From positions 6,711,746 through 6,775,745 of the forward strand of contig CM055098.1 of NCBI GenBank assembly GCA_029204225.1: a stretch of DNA of 64,000 nt, in the 5' to 3' direction. Of this stretch, positions 41,234-52,872 are shown one piece after another (the stretch's first letter is position 1; every line of letters starts with the position of its first letter). Made by a program: the position numbers and the translations under genes. The notes under the pieces are model-generated. The model made no database searches. It worked only from the letters and a program-made list of their open reading frames with translations, and was not told where the DNA came from. The DNA is from Diphasiastrum complanatum (taxonomy: Eukaryota; Streptophyta; Lycopodiopsida; Lycopodiales; Lycopodiaceae).

Positions 41234-43610
41234 ATCCCCCCTTAATCTGGATCCGTGAATGCCTTGATCTTCAGACTAAGCAATGCACAAAACTTGTTGT
41301 GTGCATTAACACTTAATGCCTTTGTGAATATATCTACAACCATGTCTTGCATTCTACAATAAGTTAAGCTCACATCCTTGTTGAGAACCTTGCCCCTGAT
41401 GTAGTGATATCTGATTTCAATGTGCTTACTCCTAGAGTGAAATCTAGGGTTGGTTGATAAGGCAATAGCACTCAGATTATTACAGATTAAAATTGTGGGG
41501 TTGTACTGATACAAATAGACATTTGATAGTAAATTTCTCAACCAAAACGCTACTCTAATAGATTGAAAAGTAGCAACGTATTCTGCTTCTATAGAAGAAA
41601 GAGCGACAGAGGTTTGCTTACTATTGTTCCATGAGATAGGACTGTCGTTGAAGAAGAATGTAAATCCAGATGTGAACTTATGATTGTCAATATCTTCTCC
41701 CCAGCTTGCATCAGTATATCCACTAAGCTGATGAAGATTGTCGTTGCTGATTTCTCCATAGCAAATGCACTTCTATAGTAGTTCGAATATACCTCATGAC
41801 TCTTATGAGAGCCTTCCAATGGGTAATGCCATGATTAGCCATATATTGGTTGAGTGAGCTTACAAAAGAGATGTCTGGTCTTGTACAGACCATTGCGTAC
41901 ATGAGAGATGCAAGTATCGATCGATAAGGACACTCTCTCATCTGCTCCTCTTCCTTCTTGGTTTAAGGACATTGGTCTTTTGACAAATACAGGCCAGGAT
42001 CCATTGGTGAGTGAGCTAATTTACAATTCATTAGATTGTATCTGTCAAGAACGTTGTGAAGATGCCTTTGTTGAGTGATATAAATTAGTCATCTCGCTCT
42101 GTCTTTGTGGATCTAAATGCCTAGACAAAAGTAAACTTCATCCAGTTCAGTCATGTTGAAATCTAAAAACAGCATCTACTTAGAATGCTTAACCAAATTG
42201 GTATTGTTGCTGAAAAACAATGTATCATCCACGTATAAAGTGATGATAATGAAGGATTGTTGCACCAACTTGGAATAGACATTGCAATCAACAATGCTTG
42301 GTTGGAAACCTTGTTCGATGAGGAATGTGTTGATCCTCTGAAATCGAGCTCTGGCAGACTGTTTTAAGCCGTAGAGTGCTTTATGAAGTTTACAAACATG
42401 ATTCTTCATACCTTCCAGAACGTATCCTTCAGGCTGGATCATGTAGATGTCTTCTTGTATAACTCCATTCAGATAAGTTGTTTGCACATCAAGTTAATGC
42501 ACTTTGAGGTCGACAGCTGCAACATATGACAGGAGGGCTCAGGTCGACGAATGCTTGACTACTGGACTGAAAGTCTCACTATAGTCGACGTTGGAGATCT
42601 AGGTGAATCCTCGTGCTACCAGTCTTGCCTTCCTTCGATCAATTGCTCCATTGGCATTGTATTTGATCTTGAAGATCCATTTGCAATCAATGATATTGCA
42701 GCCAATAGGAGCTTCGACTAGTGACATATCTAGTTCTTGATCATAGAGAAATACTCTCTGTCCATAGCTTTTCTCTAGAGATCAAAGTCTGGTTGGCTGC
42801 GTGCCTCTTCGACTGTTGTCAGTCCCTATATTAAGAGACATGCAGACTTAGGAGTATACCTTCTGGGATGTGTGCGCACGCGGTTTGATCTTCTGGGAGG
42901 AATCGACTGATGAACCACTCCTGGGACTTGTTGCTAGGTATCGTCAACATTTTCGTCTGATTCGCTGTCAAATAGTGGGTCGACAATGGACACGCCTGAG
43001 TCCGAAGCTCTGATTGTCATGTCAATGGCAGGTGATGAAGGTTCTCTTGAAACAATATCCTTGCCTTTGATGTCGACGAACTGATCCTCGATAAAGACTG
43101 TATCCCAACTATACAAGACGTGATGGGTATTGGGATCATACAGCTTGTATGTGTTATCACATGAAGTATATCCAATCAGGATGGTCTTGAGACCTTGGAA
43201 GTCAAATTTCTTTCTCATGTCTTTCGAGATCTGCACGTAGGCAACACATCCGAACACTCTTAGGTTCTTCAGAGAAGGCTTGGAGCTTGTCCACACCTCA
43301 TGGGGTGTTTTGCCTGAGAGGGCCTTGGTCAAACATGTGTTCTGGACGTAAGCTACAGTGGAGACAGCTTCGGCCCAGAAGTTCTTGGGCAGTGATGCAT
43401 GCGCTAACATACATTTGGCTGATTCAACCAAGGTACAGTTCTTCCTCTCAACTAAGCCATTAGATTGAGTATTGTAAGGAGTGATGAATTGCTGCTCAAT
43501 GCCTTGGCTCTGGCAATACTCCTTAAACTCGGTAGAGATGTATTCTCCACCCTTGTCAGACCTTAAGACCTTGATCGTCCATCCAGTCTTTTTTTATGCA
43601 CGCTCTTTGA
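41234..43610 (-). pseudogene. Ty1/copia pol, copy B: integrase C-half, RT, RNase H
   Basis: On the minus strand: integrase C-terminal part (FWAEAVSTVAYVQNTCLTKA, LRVFGCVAYVQISKDMRKKF, about 43400-43200). RT follows with HKALYGLKQSARARFQRIN and an intact TLYVDDTLFFSNN (about 42250-42210). RNase H has SKHIEIRYHYIRGKV and DIFTKALSVN, ending AFTDPD-stop at 41241, then a C/G tract. Stops and frame changes occur near 42780, 42170 and 41940. The front of integrase is missing: gypsy LTR sequence starts at 43611. The rest of the element (5' LTR, gag) lies at 52873-54972. Confidence 0.88.
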
Positions 43611-44361
43611 TGTTGGAGGGTTTGCGGATCTCAAAGCAACCCTAACCTACTTAATAAGTGAGATGGATTTGGCACCCTGCGTGTGTAATTCCAACCCGAT
43701 GATCACACAGTTATTTGATTGATTAGTTAAAAGTCAATAAAAAGACTTAGGTCTTTTTGCGGAAGTTTTAATGTCGCAGGGCCTAAATGTCAAGTTAGTG
43801 AATAAAGTTGGGTTTCCCTCCAATTTTGATGGTTCCCACACTTTTTTAAATTTGAATAAAAAGAGAGGCAAGACTGGACCAATAGGATTCAGAGGCAAGG
43901 GTCCTCATCTCTACTATAAGAAGGGACCAACTCGAGTTGCTCCTCATGTTCATTTTCTCATTTCAATAAAGCAAATTGGTTCTCTTCAGAAATGGATTGA
44001 TGAATGTCTTTGCTCTCTATCACTTTTCCTCCATCTCTCATGCTTATTTGGATTTTGCTAATTGTTGGATCTGAGTGTTATTGGGATTGTATGTTATTAT
44101 ACTTTTTATGAGAGAGAAAGAGTAAGCTATCTCTGTTGTGGACGTGTAGTGTTAAGGGATTGTAAGTGTTAAGGGATGTGTAGTGTTAAAGAGTAGGGTT
44201 AATGGATGTAGAGATAGATGTGAATCCTCCACTCGAGTTGAAATTTGAGCTAAACTATTGCTCTCTTGGGAACGAATCTATGCGTGACAACTAACTCCGT
44301 ATTTGATGCTAGATTGACTAGATCTTGGATTAAGGTTAGGCAAGGAAAGAAACCCACTACA
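43611..44361 (+). mobile_element. Ty3/gypsy 5' LTR (about 751 bp)
   Basis: Starts TGTTGGAGGG at the break in copia integrase and ends CCCACTACA, four bases before the primer site. The order of blocks GGCACCCTGCGTGTG, CCGATGATCACA, AAAAAGACTTAGG and GAGGCAAGGGTCC parallels the LTR at 10085-10351 (minus) and the remnant at 55651. The 96-codon open frame at 43771-44061 is inside the LTR and not treated as a gene. Confidence 0.8.
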
Positions 44362-44365
44362 ATTT

Positions 44366-44383
44366 TGGTGCCGTTGTCGGGGA
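44366..44383 (+). other. Primer-binding site, Asp-tRNA type (Athila/Tat signature)
   Basis: TGGTGCCGTTGTCGGGGA differs at two positions from the plant Athila/Tat site TGGCGCCGTTGCCGGGGA, which is complementary to the 3' end of tRNA-Asp. Both changes are C to T. Confidence 0.85.
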
Positions 44384-45590
44384 GCTACGCCAATTTTTCA
44401 GCTGCAGCATGATTGCTGGATAGTTAGCTTGCATTAGGCATCTTGTCCTGGCATGAATAGTGTTAGATCTGCATTGTAGGGTTAGTTTGAGATTGATTTT
44501 GCTTGATTTGAGTGGATTGGCTTGTTTGAAATCTAATCTGATTGATAAACAGGAAAAGCTATTCAGATCATCAATCTTAAGATCCATTTGAATCTAAGAT
44601 ATTAGAGAAAAAACAAAAATCGGTCAAATCTGTCAGATTTGATCAAAAAAGAGAAAAAAAAAAAGCATCATCAGAGCTGATAACTTTTTACTCTCTTTCA
44701 AGAAACCTTTGCTGAGTTGTAGACGCCTTCAGTTTTGTTTACAAAACCTTCAGTTTGAAGGGCGAAGATTAATTCCCAGCAGATTTTTAGAAACATCAAA
44801 AAAACCATCAAAAAACATCAAAAAATCGTCAAAACCCTAGAAATACAGAAAAAGAACCTTTGTCCGATTCAAAGTGCTTAGGTGTGATTCAGATCTATCT
44901 ACTGCCAGGTCGGCAAAGAATAATACCAGAAATAAAAAGGTTTTCAGAGGATCGATTATCATATTGCCATATTTTTGCCAAAAAAAGTCACTTTTTTGCA
45001 AAAATACCAGTATTACTCTTGATACTTTGCCAGAACCTTCGCCGAGATTCCAGAACATGCTATTTATAATAAAATATTATTTTTGAGTTCGACAAAGATT
45101 CTTCTTGATCAGATCACAAAAATTCTTGAATTTTATCCTCGCTAGACTATAGAAACTATATTTATTGTGTTAGAAACTTTCGTCCGATTTTCCATGGTTG
45201 TATTTGTGTCAGATCCTTCACTTGAGAGGTTGGCGAAGGTTCTTTCCCTAGAAATTGCCAGAAAAGTGTTCAGAGAGTTTTTTTTCCCAAAATAGCATTG
45301 TTGAACCTTCGTCGAGACAACCTTCGCCTAGTGAACCTTCACCAGTCCTATTTTTAGTTTCTGATTTTCCAAATCAAGTCTCTGTCAAAATTTGGCTCAA
45401 ATCTGATATATTCAGATTTGGATTCTAAGAGATTTATCATTTTTGAGAAGTATCGATTGATCAAATTTCGAAAAGTTTTTCATCATATAGAATCAGATTC
45501 TTGAAAAGTGGAATAGATCTAATAGACTTAATCTGAGATACTTTTTTGAAAAATCTAGATCCAATCTCATTATCTATTTGATCTAAATTT
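44384..45590 (+). other. Gypsy untranslated leader with repeated ACCTTCGCCGAG-type motif
   Basis: About 1.2 kb between primer site and gag. The motif appears as AACCTTTGCTGAG (44704), GAACCTTCGCCGAG (45033), inverted GGCGAAGGTTC (45232), GAACCTTCGTCGAG (45303), AACCTTCGCCTAG (45319) and GAACCTTCACCAG (45333). The same motif recurs after integrase at 50.0-50.4 kb. Confidence 0.8.
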
Positions 45591-46977
45591 GTGAAGATGG
45601 CTGCCCCTGGAGCTGCTCCACAGGAAGTAAATCCAATTATTGTTAGAAGAGCACCCCGATTGAATCTACCCAAATATAAAGGATTAACAGATCCAATTAG
45701 ATTTCTTCATATCTATGCTGAATCCTGTGCAGTTTATGGTGAGATTTATCCTCGAGATAAACTTAAGCTGTTTCTTATGGCCTTAACAGGCATAACACAA
45801 GATTGGTACTATAATCAAGATGAAACTAAGCGTACAGATTCAGAGGTTGTTAGGGCCCTGATCACACGGTTCAAACCACGAAAGTTTATGGAAGACCCTT
45901 TCCTATTTTTAAGTAAAATTAAAATGGGAAAGCAGGAAATGGTTCGAGATTACATTGAACGGGTGAAACGTCTTAGATCTAAATGCGAACTTGAGCTGAT
46001 TAACGAAAATGACATGATTATGTGATTTTTGTCAGGTCTACCTAAATGGATCAGACGTGAGTTGAAACGCCATAATGAGTATGCACTCTTGCAAAATGCT
46101 ATGGACGATGCAATTCGGGAGGAGGATGAAGATTTAGATGAGGAGCCAAATATTAGTATGTTGCCTTATACAGCAGGGCAGACTACTACGACATCCACCA
46201 CTATTGCATCAACAAATGCCAATGCTACTACAGAAATGATGCTCAATGAATTCGAGAAACTTGGGAAGAACCAGCAGAAACAGATGGAAAAGTTGCAGTT
46301 GCAATTTGATGAGAAGATCAAAGCATTGGAAAATTTTCACGGGAAAACAAACAAGGAACCTGAAAAGCTTGCAAAGACTTTTCCTACCAGGGAGAATGTT
46401 TGGTGTTCTATTTGTACAAAAAATCACACAGTGAACGAGTGTCCTCAATTGAAAAAACGAATGGAAATCAGTGTTTGCCATCTGTGTAATTCACCTGATC
46501 ATGAGACTGCTTTTTGCAACTTCAACCCTCGGATAATTCAACAGCAGTATGTTTAGATGGAATATCGAGAACCACAGTATGGAGGTAATCCAGCAGTAAG
46601 ACCACGACAATTGCTCTTGGATACCCGGAACGTTTAGCTTTACCTGCCCCACCAAAGCACTCCATTCCTCTAGCCAATTTGATGGAGCCGAAACCTTACG
46701 GAAATGCCGAGCAATGGAACTATGGAAGTGATCAAGCAAGTGGATCTTTAGGTGGATCTTCAGAACAATATGCCATTTATGCTGCTGCTCAACAACAAGC
46801 CTCCAAAAATTGGACCAGAGCACCACTCGGATGCTTTGCATGTGGAGAAAATCACAGAGTTGCAGAATGCCCAAATAAAGAAAAATTTGTACCATTCTGT
46901 CATGACTATGGTTACGGGCATTGCTTAAAGACTGTCCAGCAAGACCGAAGCCACCACCAGCTACAACACCTATTTAT
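45591..46977 (+). pseudogene. Ty3/gypsy gag with zinc knuckles
   Basis: An ATG near 45597 opens MAAPGAAPQEVNPIIVRRAP. The gag helical domain includes LPKYKGLTDPIRFLHIYAE and GKQEMVRDYIERVKRLR. A TGA at 46023-46025 and a TAG at 46554 interrupt an otherwise continuous frame; a frameshift near 46610 carries it on. After a Gln-rich helical segment come knuckle-like CSICTKNHTVNEC (CX2CX3HX4C), CHLCNSPDHETAFC (classical), CFACGENHRVAEC (CX2CX3HX4C) and a degenerate FCHDYGYGHC. The same four-knuckle set occurs in the minus-strand gypsy at 8.3-9.8 kb. Gag packages element RNA into particles; this copy is broken. Confidence 0.88.
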
Positions 46978-48150
46978 TTTTGATAACAATCAAGCAAAGA
47001 CCAGTAGCTCAGAATAAACCAAGCACACCCTTGATGGTGGTCATCAGAGCACAGAAGCAGAAAGAACCAGTAATGGATCCAGTACCTGCTGATTCTATAT
47101 CATTGAATGATATACCAACAGCATCGGGAGTCTATCCAAATCTTAATACAGAAAAACAAAGATATCAAGATATGAGACAGTGGATCAAACATCTGCAAGA
47201 AGAAGAGGAGCTTGAAGCTGCTAAAGCAACAGCCGAAGTTCAGTCTTCACCATTGCAGCCATCAAAAAATTCATGTACGAATATGAATGATCAGTTACAT
47301 CATCTTGAAGAACCCTTCAAGATGACTGCAGAACTTACGGATGAGCAGATTCTAAATCATATGGATCCGACCAGATTTGAAGTGCGTAATGTTCCTGATG
47401 AACTCATAGTAAACCCGCCCAAAGCAGTTATATTAACGGAAGACATGATCACAGGATCGATGACGAAGAAACAAGCTAAGCAACATTATAATACTGTCCT
47501 GAAATGGAAAAATCTCCCTCGAAAGATTGATTCAGAGAAAGTGCCACCCTTATTGGATAAAGGCAAAGGAAAAGTCGAGGATGATTCTTCAAGTCAGATT
47601 TCTAGTAAAACATCATCGTCTAGGAAGTCTTCACTTGTGAAGAAAGATTTATCATCTCGAAAGTCATCACCTCCATGATCAATTCCTGCTAAGAAGGCTA
47701 AGCGAAGATCCAAGACAAGTCTTTTCGAAAAAGAACAAACAGATGTAGTCCAACATGATATGCCTGAACATTTTAAATGTTATACACTGGATGATGTGGT
47801 TATCATGTTACCTAAAGCACATCGTGAACCTGAAGAACATATGTCAGAATCTAAAGAGATTTACGATGGCCCAGCTAGGATGCAGCCAATGAATCTTGCC
47901 GAACCAGAAAAACCAGAAAAGATTGTACAAGTTGGATCACAACTTACTCCTGAACGATATCAAGCACTCTGTTTGTTACTTATTAAGTATCAAGATTGCT
48001 TTGCATGGACTTATCAAGATTTGAAGGGTATTCTGACATTAGTGACTGAACATACCATACCTTTAGTACCTGATGCAGTTCCAAAGGTTACAAAGTTCTA
48101 TCGCTGTAATCCTAATGTGGCGGACCTGATAAAGAAAGAATTTTAGAGAT
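46978..48150 (+). pseudogene. Gypsy linker before reverse transcriptase; protease not seen
   Basis: Open from 46980 to 47678 and, in the same frame after one TGA, on to 48146. A charged, Ser/Lys-rich tail (Lys/Ser repeats about 47590-47680) precedes SQLTPERYQALCLLLIKYQD and FAWTYQDLKGI, the usual segment just before gypsy RT. No aspartic-protease loop (D-S/T/G-G) was found between gag and RT, unlike the minus-strand copy at 8.2 kb, so the protease was probably deleted. Confidence 0.65.
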
Positions 48151-48590
48151 TGCTTGATGCTGATTTTATTTATGAGATCGAGCATACTGAATGGATTTCA
48201 CCGATTGTCATTGTTTCTAAGAAAAATGGAAAATTGCGGATCTGTGTGAATCTCAAAGCGTTGAACAAAGTGATGCGAAAGGATCACTTTCCGTTACCTT
48301 TTAATAAAGCACTTTACTTGGTAAACAAGACATGCAATACTGGACATATTGCAATATGGTTATTGTTATTGATTGAATTTGAATTTTGAATTGTGGTTCG
48401 AAAGGGCAAGCAACATTATCTAGTCGACAACATTTCGCGAATTGAATCTGCACCAGTTAATACTGAAGTGGATGATGAACTACCAAATGCTGCATTGTTC
48501 TATGTTAAAGCAGTACCTGAGTGGGCAGCAGATATTGTTGAGTACCTGATGCCAGGACAACCGAATGACTCCTTGACAAAAGTATAGAAG
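48151..48590 (+). pseudogene. Gypsy reverse transcriptase start fused to RNase H end (internal deletion)
   Basis: RT N-terminal block: TEWISPIVIVSKKNGKLRIC and DHFPLPF. Sequence then degenerates (48310-48390), and the next recognisable block is RKGKQHYLVDNISRIES, the end of RNase H. The RT catalytic boxes (YADD) and most of RNase H, together about 1.3 kb in intact elements, are missing. Confidence 0.75.
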
Positions 48591-49777
48591 AGACAATTGA
48601 TTCATAAGGCTCAACCTTATCAATTAATTGCAAGACAATTGTATCATCGTGGATCAAATAATATTTTATGAAGGTGTGTTTTACCGCATGAAGTACTAGA
48701 TTTAATCATGTTTTCATGTGATGGCATGGGTGGAGGACACTTCTCTACAGATCTTACTGTTCGCAAACTTTTACAATCAGGTTGTTGGTGGCCTACGCTT
48801 CACAAGGACACAAAAAATTTTATTCAGACATGTGATGTTTGCTAGCGAGCATGACGACCTACTCGACAGAACTATGAACTCTTGCATCCGATTTCATCGC
48901 AAGCACCATTTGAAAAATGGGGACTGGATTATGTTGGACCTATTCACCCTGCCGTGCAAGAATCTCAGGCCCGATACATTATCATCGCAACTGATTATAT
49001 GACCAAGTGGGTTGAAGCCAAAGTTGTCAAAGTTGCTGATGCAAAATCTATGGCCAAGTTTCTATATGAAAATATTATAATCAGATTTGGATGTTCGATC
49101 GAGATTGTCAGTGACTGGGGTACACACTTTGTTAATCAAACAATAAAGTGTTTACTGGAAGATTTTTTTGTTATACACAGATTTAGTACTCCCTACTATC
49201 CCAATGGGAATGGCCAAGCTGAATCTTTCAATAAGATTCTCTACATGGTTATGACAAAGACAGTTGAAGCGAGTCGGTTTGATTGGAAATATAAACTGTA
49301 TGCAGCATTATGGGCATTCAGAACTGCTTACAAAAATAGTACAAATCAAACACCTTTTCAACAAGTTTATGGTCAAGATGTTGTCATGTCATCCCATCCT
49401 TACGCATAGCAACAATGGAACGATTAAATGATTATAAGTCTTTACAACTCCGTCATGAAGCGTTGCACAAATTATGTGAAACCCGATTGATGGTAGTTCA
49501 TGCTTTAGCAGCAGAGAAAGCACGCCGCAAGGCATGGCACGATGGTCGATTACACAAAAAAGATCTGAAAGTAGGAGATCTGGCATTGATGTACAAAACC
49601 AAGCTGATCAAGGAAAAGTCGAAGTTTACTGGTGAAGGCCCGTATAAAGTGAAGAAAATCTTGAACTATGGCGCAGTAATTCTTGAGCACTTGGATGGAA
49701 AACGATCTGATACTTGGGTGAATGGTAGCCGATTACGCAAGTTTTGGCAACCCGCTCTGCCAGTTCAGCGAGCCTGA
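48591..49777 (+). pseudogene. Ty3/gypsy integrase
   Basis: HHCC region: GGGHFSTDLTVRKLLQSG, WWPTLHKDTKNFIQTCDVC, with the first His lost and Q-to-stop after CDVC. The catalytic core is complete: IIATDYMTKWVEAK (Asp 1), VSDWGTHF (Asp 2, with Trp for the usual Gln) and NGNGQAESFNK (Glu); open frame 48882-49409. A frameshift at about 49410 leads to the C-terminal part with KFTGEGPYKVKKI (GPY/F-type module) and NGSRLRKFWQP, ending at 49777. No chromodomain is visible, in keeping with the Athila/Tat group. Confidence 0.88.
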
Positions 49778-50626
49778 TCTCAATAACTTTTTAAATTTTA
49801 ATTGTTTTTCAATTTTTTTGTTTTCAACAATTAATTTGCTGAGATTTTTGGAAAAAGACAGTGAGAAAAAAAAAGAAAAAAAAAAGAAAAAAAAAAAGTA
49901 AAGCAAAAAATAAGAAAAGACTGATGAGCAAAAGTCAGAAAGTCATTAGCATAGGAAAAAGAAAGCACAGTAAATTTTTGATGGAAAAAGACTTAGAAAA
50001 TCACTATTTTGGTCAGATTTGGCCTATACAGTACCAAAAACCTTTGCTGAGCTCTCAGACTGTACATTCACTCTAGATTTATCGAATTTGAGGTGGGGGA
50101 AGGTTCCTGTCAAGAGAAAGTCCAGATTTTGAGTTAGGCAAAGTATCACTGATATGCCATTTTGGGAACCTTCGCCGAGCATCTTAACCTCATTACGAAC
50201 CTTCGCCGACCTGCTAGATGATCTTAAAATGTTAAAATTAGGTTGTCCATAGGTTCAAATTGTGAAAAAATGCATTTATGACAGTACCTGGACGAAGGAC
50301 CCTCCTCGGCGAAGGTTCATCTTTCGCCAGTCCTGGAAAACATTCGTCTGATAGGTTCAGATCCCCATAAACCTTTGCCGAGATTTTTATAGTCTATTTT
50401 TACAGTACTATACATGCCTGCAAATTTTTATTCAGAACTGATCAGCCAAACTAGTATTCAGTGTAATGGACCCACCAAATTCACCTATAAGTTGACTAAA
50501 TTCTATTCATTCCTCACTTGTGCTAGCGAAGTTCTTGCAAATTTTTCTTGTGACCAAAGCCTTCCAAAATTCCTGCATTGCTTTTTTATACACTTTTACT
50601 CGTTTCATATTTCCTTTATGATCATC
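49778..50626 (+). other. Gypsy spacer with A-rich tract and repeated ACCTTCGCCGAG motif
   Basis: An A-rich stretch (49860-49920) gives a false Lys-rich frame. Motif copies: AACCTTTGCTGAG (50039), GAACCTTCGCCGAG (50166), GAACCTTCGCCGAC (50197), inverted CGGCGAAGGTTC (50307), AAACCTTTGCCGAG (50369). They mirror those in the 5' leader. Confidence 0.8.
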
Positions 50627-52872
50627 ATGTCTTCTACCGATATTTCCCAGTCTCCGCGCTATACTATCCATCGTGATGTCCCATCTGCAACGGACATCAT
50701 GATTCTTCCTAGCACAAGCATGGTCACTCAGTGGATGACCCTTGCAGAGCCGCTGCTCAGTGCAATGGGTATTCATGAGAGAGCCTTTTTTGGTCGCATC
50801 AATATGGATTTCATCACTCTTGCCTTTAGTACGTGGAAGGAAGAGAAATCCAAATTTCATATCACTCTCCAGGGAGCCACACATAAGGTGCGCGTCACTG
50901 AGGCCGCCCTTGCAGCTATAGGTATAGCATCTGGCACGCAGGCCTCACCCCATCACAAGCACGCCAAATAGACCATCAAGCTATATATTGACCTCACCAA
51001 CGATCTGCACTAGACCAATGACGGCTACCTTCTGGAAGCCATCACTGAGCCTTCAATCCACGTTGCTGCCCAACTATTGAACAACTTCCTGATGGTTGGT
51101 AACCTTAGGAAAGACCGCATCACATTACAGATCCTCCATAGGATAGTGGAGTCCCACACCAAGTTAGCCAAAGTCTCTCTTGAACTGTATAATTGATTCA
51201 AGACTGTTTCTGGTGAGTTCAAACGAGCTATTAAGGCCGATACTAAGCAACAGTTCGTTGTCGGCTCTTTATTGTCCCTTTTAGCCGCTTCTCACTTAGA
51301 AAACAGAATCCATGGCTTCCACCTGGATTCTGTGCTTTTGGTCTACGAAGAAACATCGGCCGAGTCATCTCACCAGGCCTCAAGTTCTCATAGTCGTCGT
51401 CGTCCACATAGTGAGATTGTTATTCTTGACTCGCCTTCCGCGTCACGACGTCGCACTAGGCATACCTCGTCAGCTACGCTTCCACCCCCTGCTGTTATTC
51501 ACGCTGAACTTCCCATTCTTCCAACCTCTAATGCTTCCCTCGCCTCTGCTTCCATTCAAGGACAGTTTGTGACCATTGGGCCTACCATTCCCATCACAGC
51601 TGCCCAGGCCGCCTCACCCCTACACACCGAAGCCACCTCACCAAACACACAGTTCTTCATGGATATGTTCGATGATTTTGACCCCCTTGGGTCCATCAAA
51701 ATTTTTGAAATGCCCCAGAGCCCTACGCCCTTTGAACTCCAATCCCCTGTTGGTGTTGAAGAAGTCAGCCAACAACCTCATACGGAAGACAGTCCAACCG
51801 CACTTCGGGTCGACAAAGTTGTAAAATCACCAAAACAGTTCGATGCCATAGTGCCTGAAGGGTTTGAAGAGGAAGACCTTTTTGAAGAAGAAGACGTAGT
51901 GGCACCTATTCCACGCCAACCAAGGATAGCTCCATCAGGTCCTCTTGCTGCTGCCGCCTCCACAACCGTCGAATCTGGGGATGCTCTAGGTTTGGTTTCA
52001 AGCCTTGCGCAAGTGATCTAGTCGATGCTGGATAAGAAGAAAGAAATGGAACAGAGAATCTCTAATATGGAGTCCAAAAACACTCTGATCAACCAGAAAC
52101 TTGTCCAGCTAGATCGAGAGTTGAAGATTGCCAAACAACACGAAGACAAAGCTGAAGCCGAAAAGAAGTTGGCCCAGCACCAAGCTGATCGCTTGGAAGA
52201 CTACATCAGCTCCCTACAAAATGCCCTGACAACTGCATAGGATCAGGTGGATAAGGTCGTGTAGGATGTAAAGCAACAGGTGCAGCTGCTGAAGGAGCAA
52301 TTATAAATGGCTAAACAAGATTGCACGCGGCTTCAAGGTGAATTGGATGCGACCACCCTTGAGCGTGATCTTCAAACACAAATACCAGATCATCCTATCA
52401 CACCGACGGAGATTGCGTATTTGTTCAAGAAAGTGGAGACATACAAAGTGGCCCTTCAAGGATTTCAAGGCCGCTTTGATAGGTTCAAAGGAGTAGCTTC
52501 AACCGAGTTGATAAAGGCTAAAGAGACCATCACCGCCTATGAAAAAGCAGTCGTTCGAGTGTTGGAAGCCGGACCACAAATCCCCGTATCGGTCATGCCG
52601 CAATTCTCCCCTCCGCGCCAAGAAGCCGTACCAATGGATACAGGGGTTGATTTGAGCATGGACCAGGGGGGAGCTCCAGATATAACAGACCAACCGCCAA
52701 CCATACCGACAATACAAACGGGTCCATCTTCATCAAGGACAATACCTCTATTCAGAAGGCCCATCAGCGTCGAGGACCAGATCCAGACCTTCTTAAAGCA
52801 ACATCCACATGAGTCCTCGTGTGGTGGATGGATTCTGAAGTTTAAGACCTCCGAGATCAAGACCGACATTGT
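50627..52872 (+). pseudogene. Accessory ORF of the gypsy element, 3'-truncated by copia sequence
   Basis: The ATG at 50627 (MSSTDISQSPRYTI) starts a frame that continues with few frameshifts but several stops (TAG near 50969, 51012 and 52019; TGA/TAG in between) to 52872. Parts in order: a folded N-terminal domain (FFGRINMDFITLAFSTWKEE, KFHITLQGATHKVRVTEAAL); the conserved LLNNFLMV...RKDRI...IVES block (51040-51155); an Arg/Ser and Pro/Ser/Thr-rich linker with acidic patches (51340-52000); and a coiled coil (about 52030-52560, heptad-like Lys/Glu/Gln/Leu). Homologous to 10398-13165 (minus). Function unknown. Confidence 0.7.

Noticed and set aside
43771-44061. 96-codon open frame near the gypsy primer site
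   Set aside because: Lies wholly inside the LTR (43611-44361) and resembles no protein.
49861-50076. Lys-rich open frame
   Set aside because: Produced by an A-rich tract between integrase and accessory ORF.
50507-50884. Minus-strand 125-codon frame
   Set aside because: Shadow of the plus-strand accessory ORF, which has homologous support.
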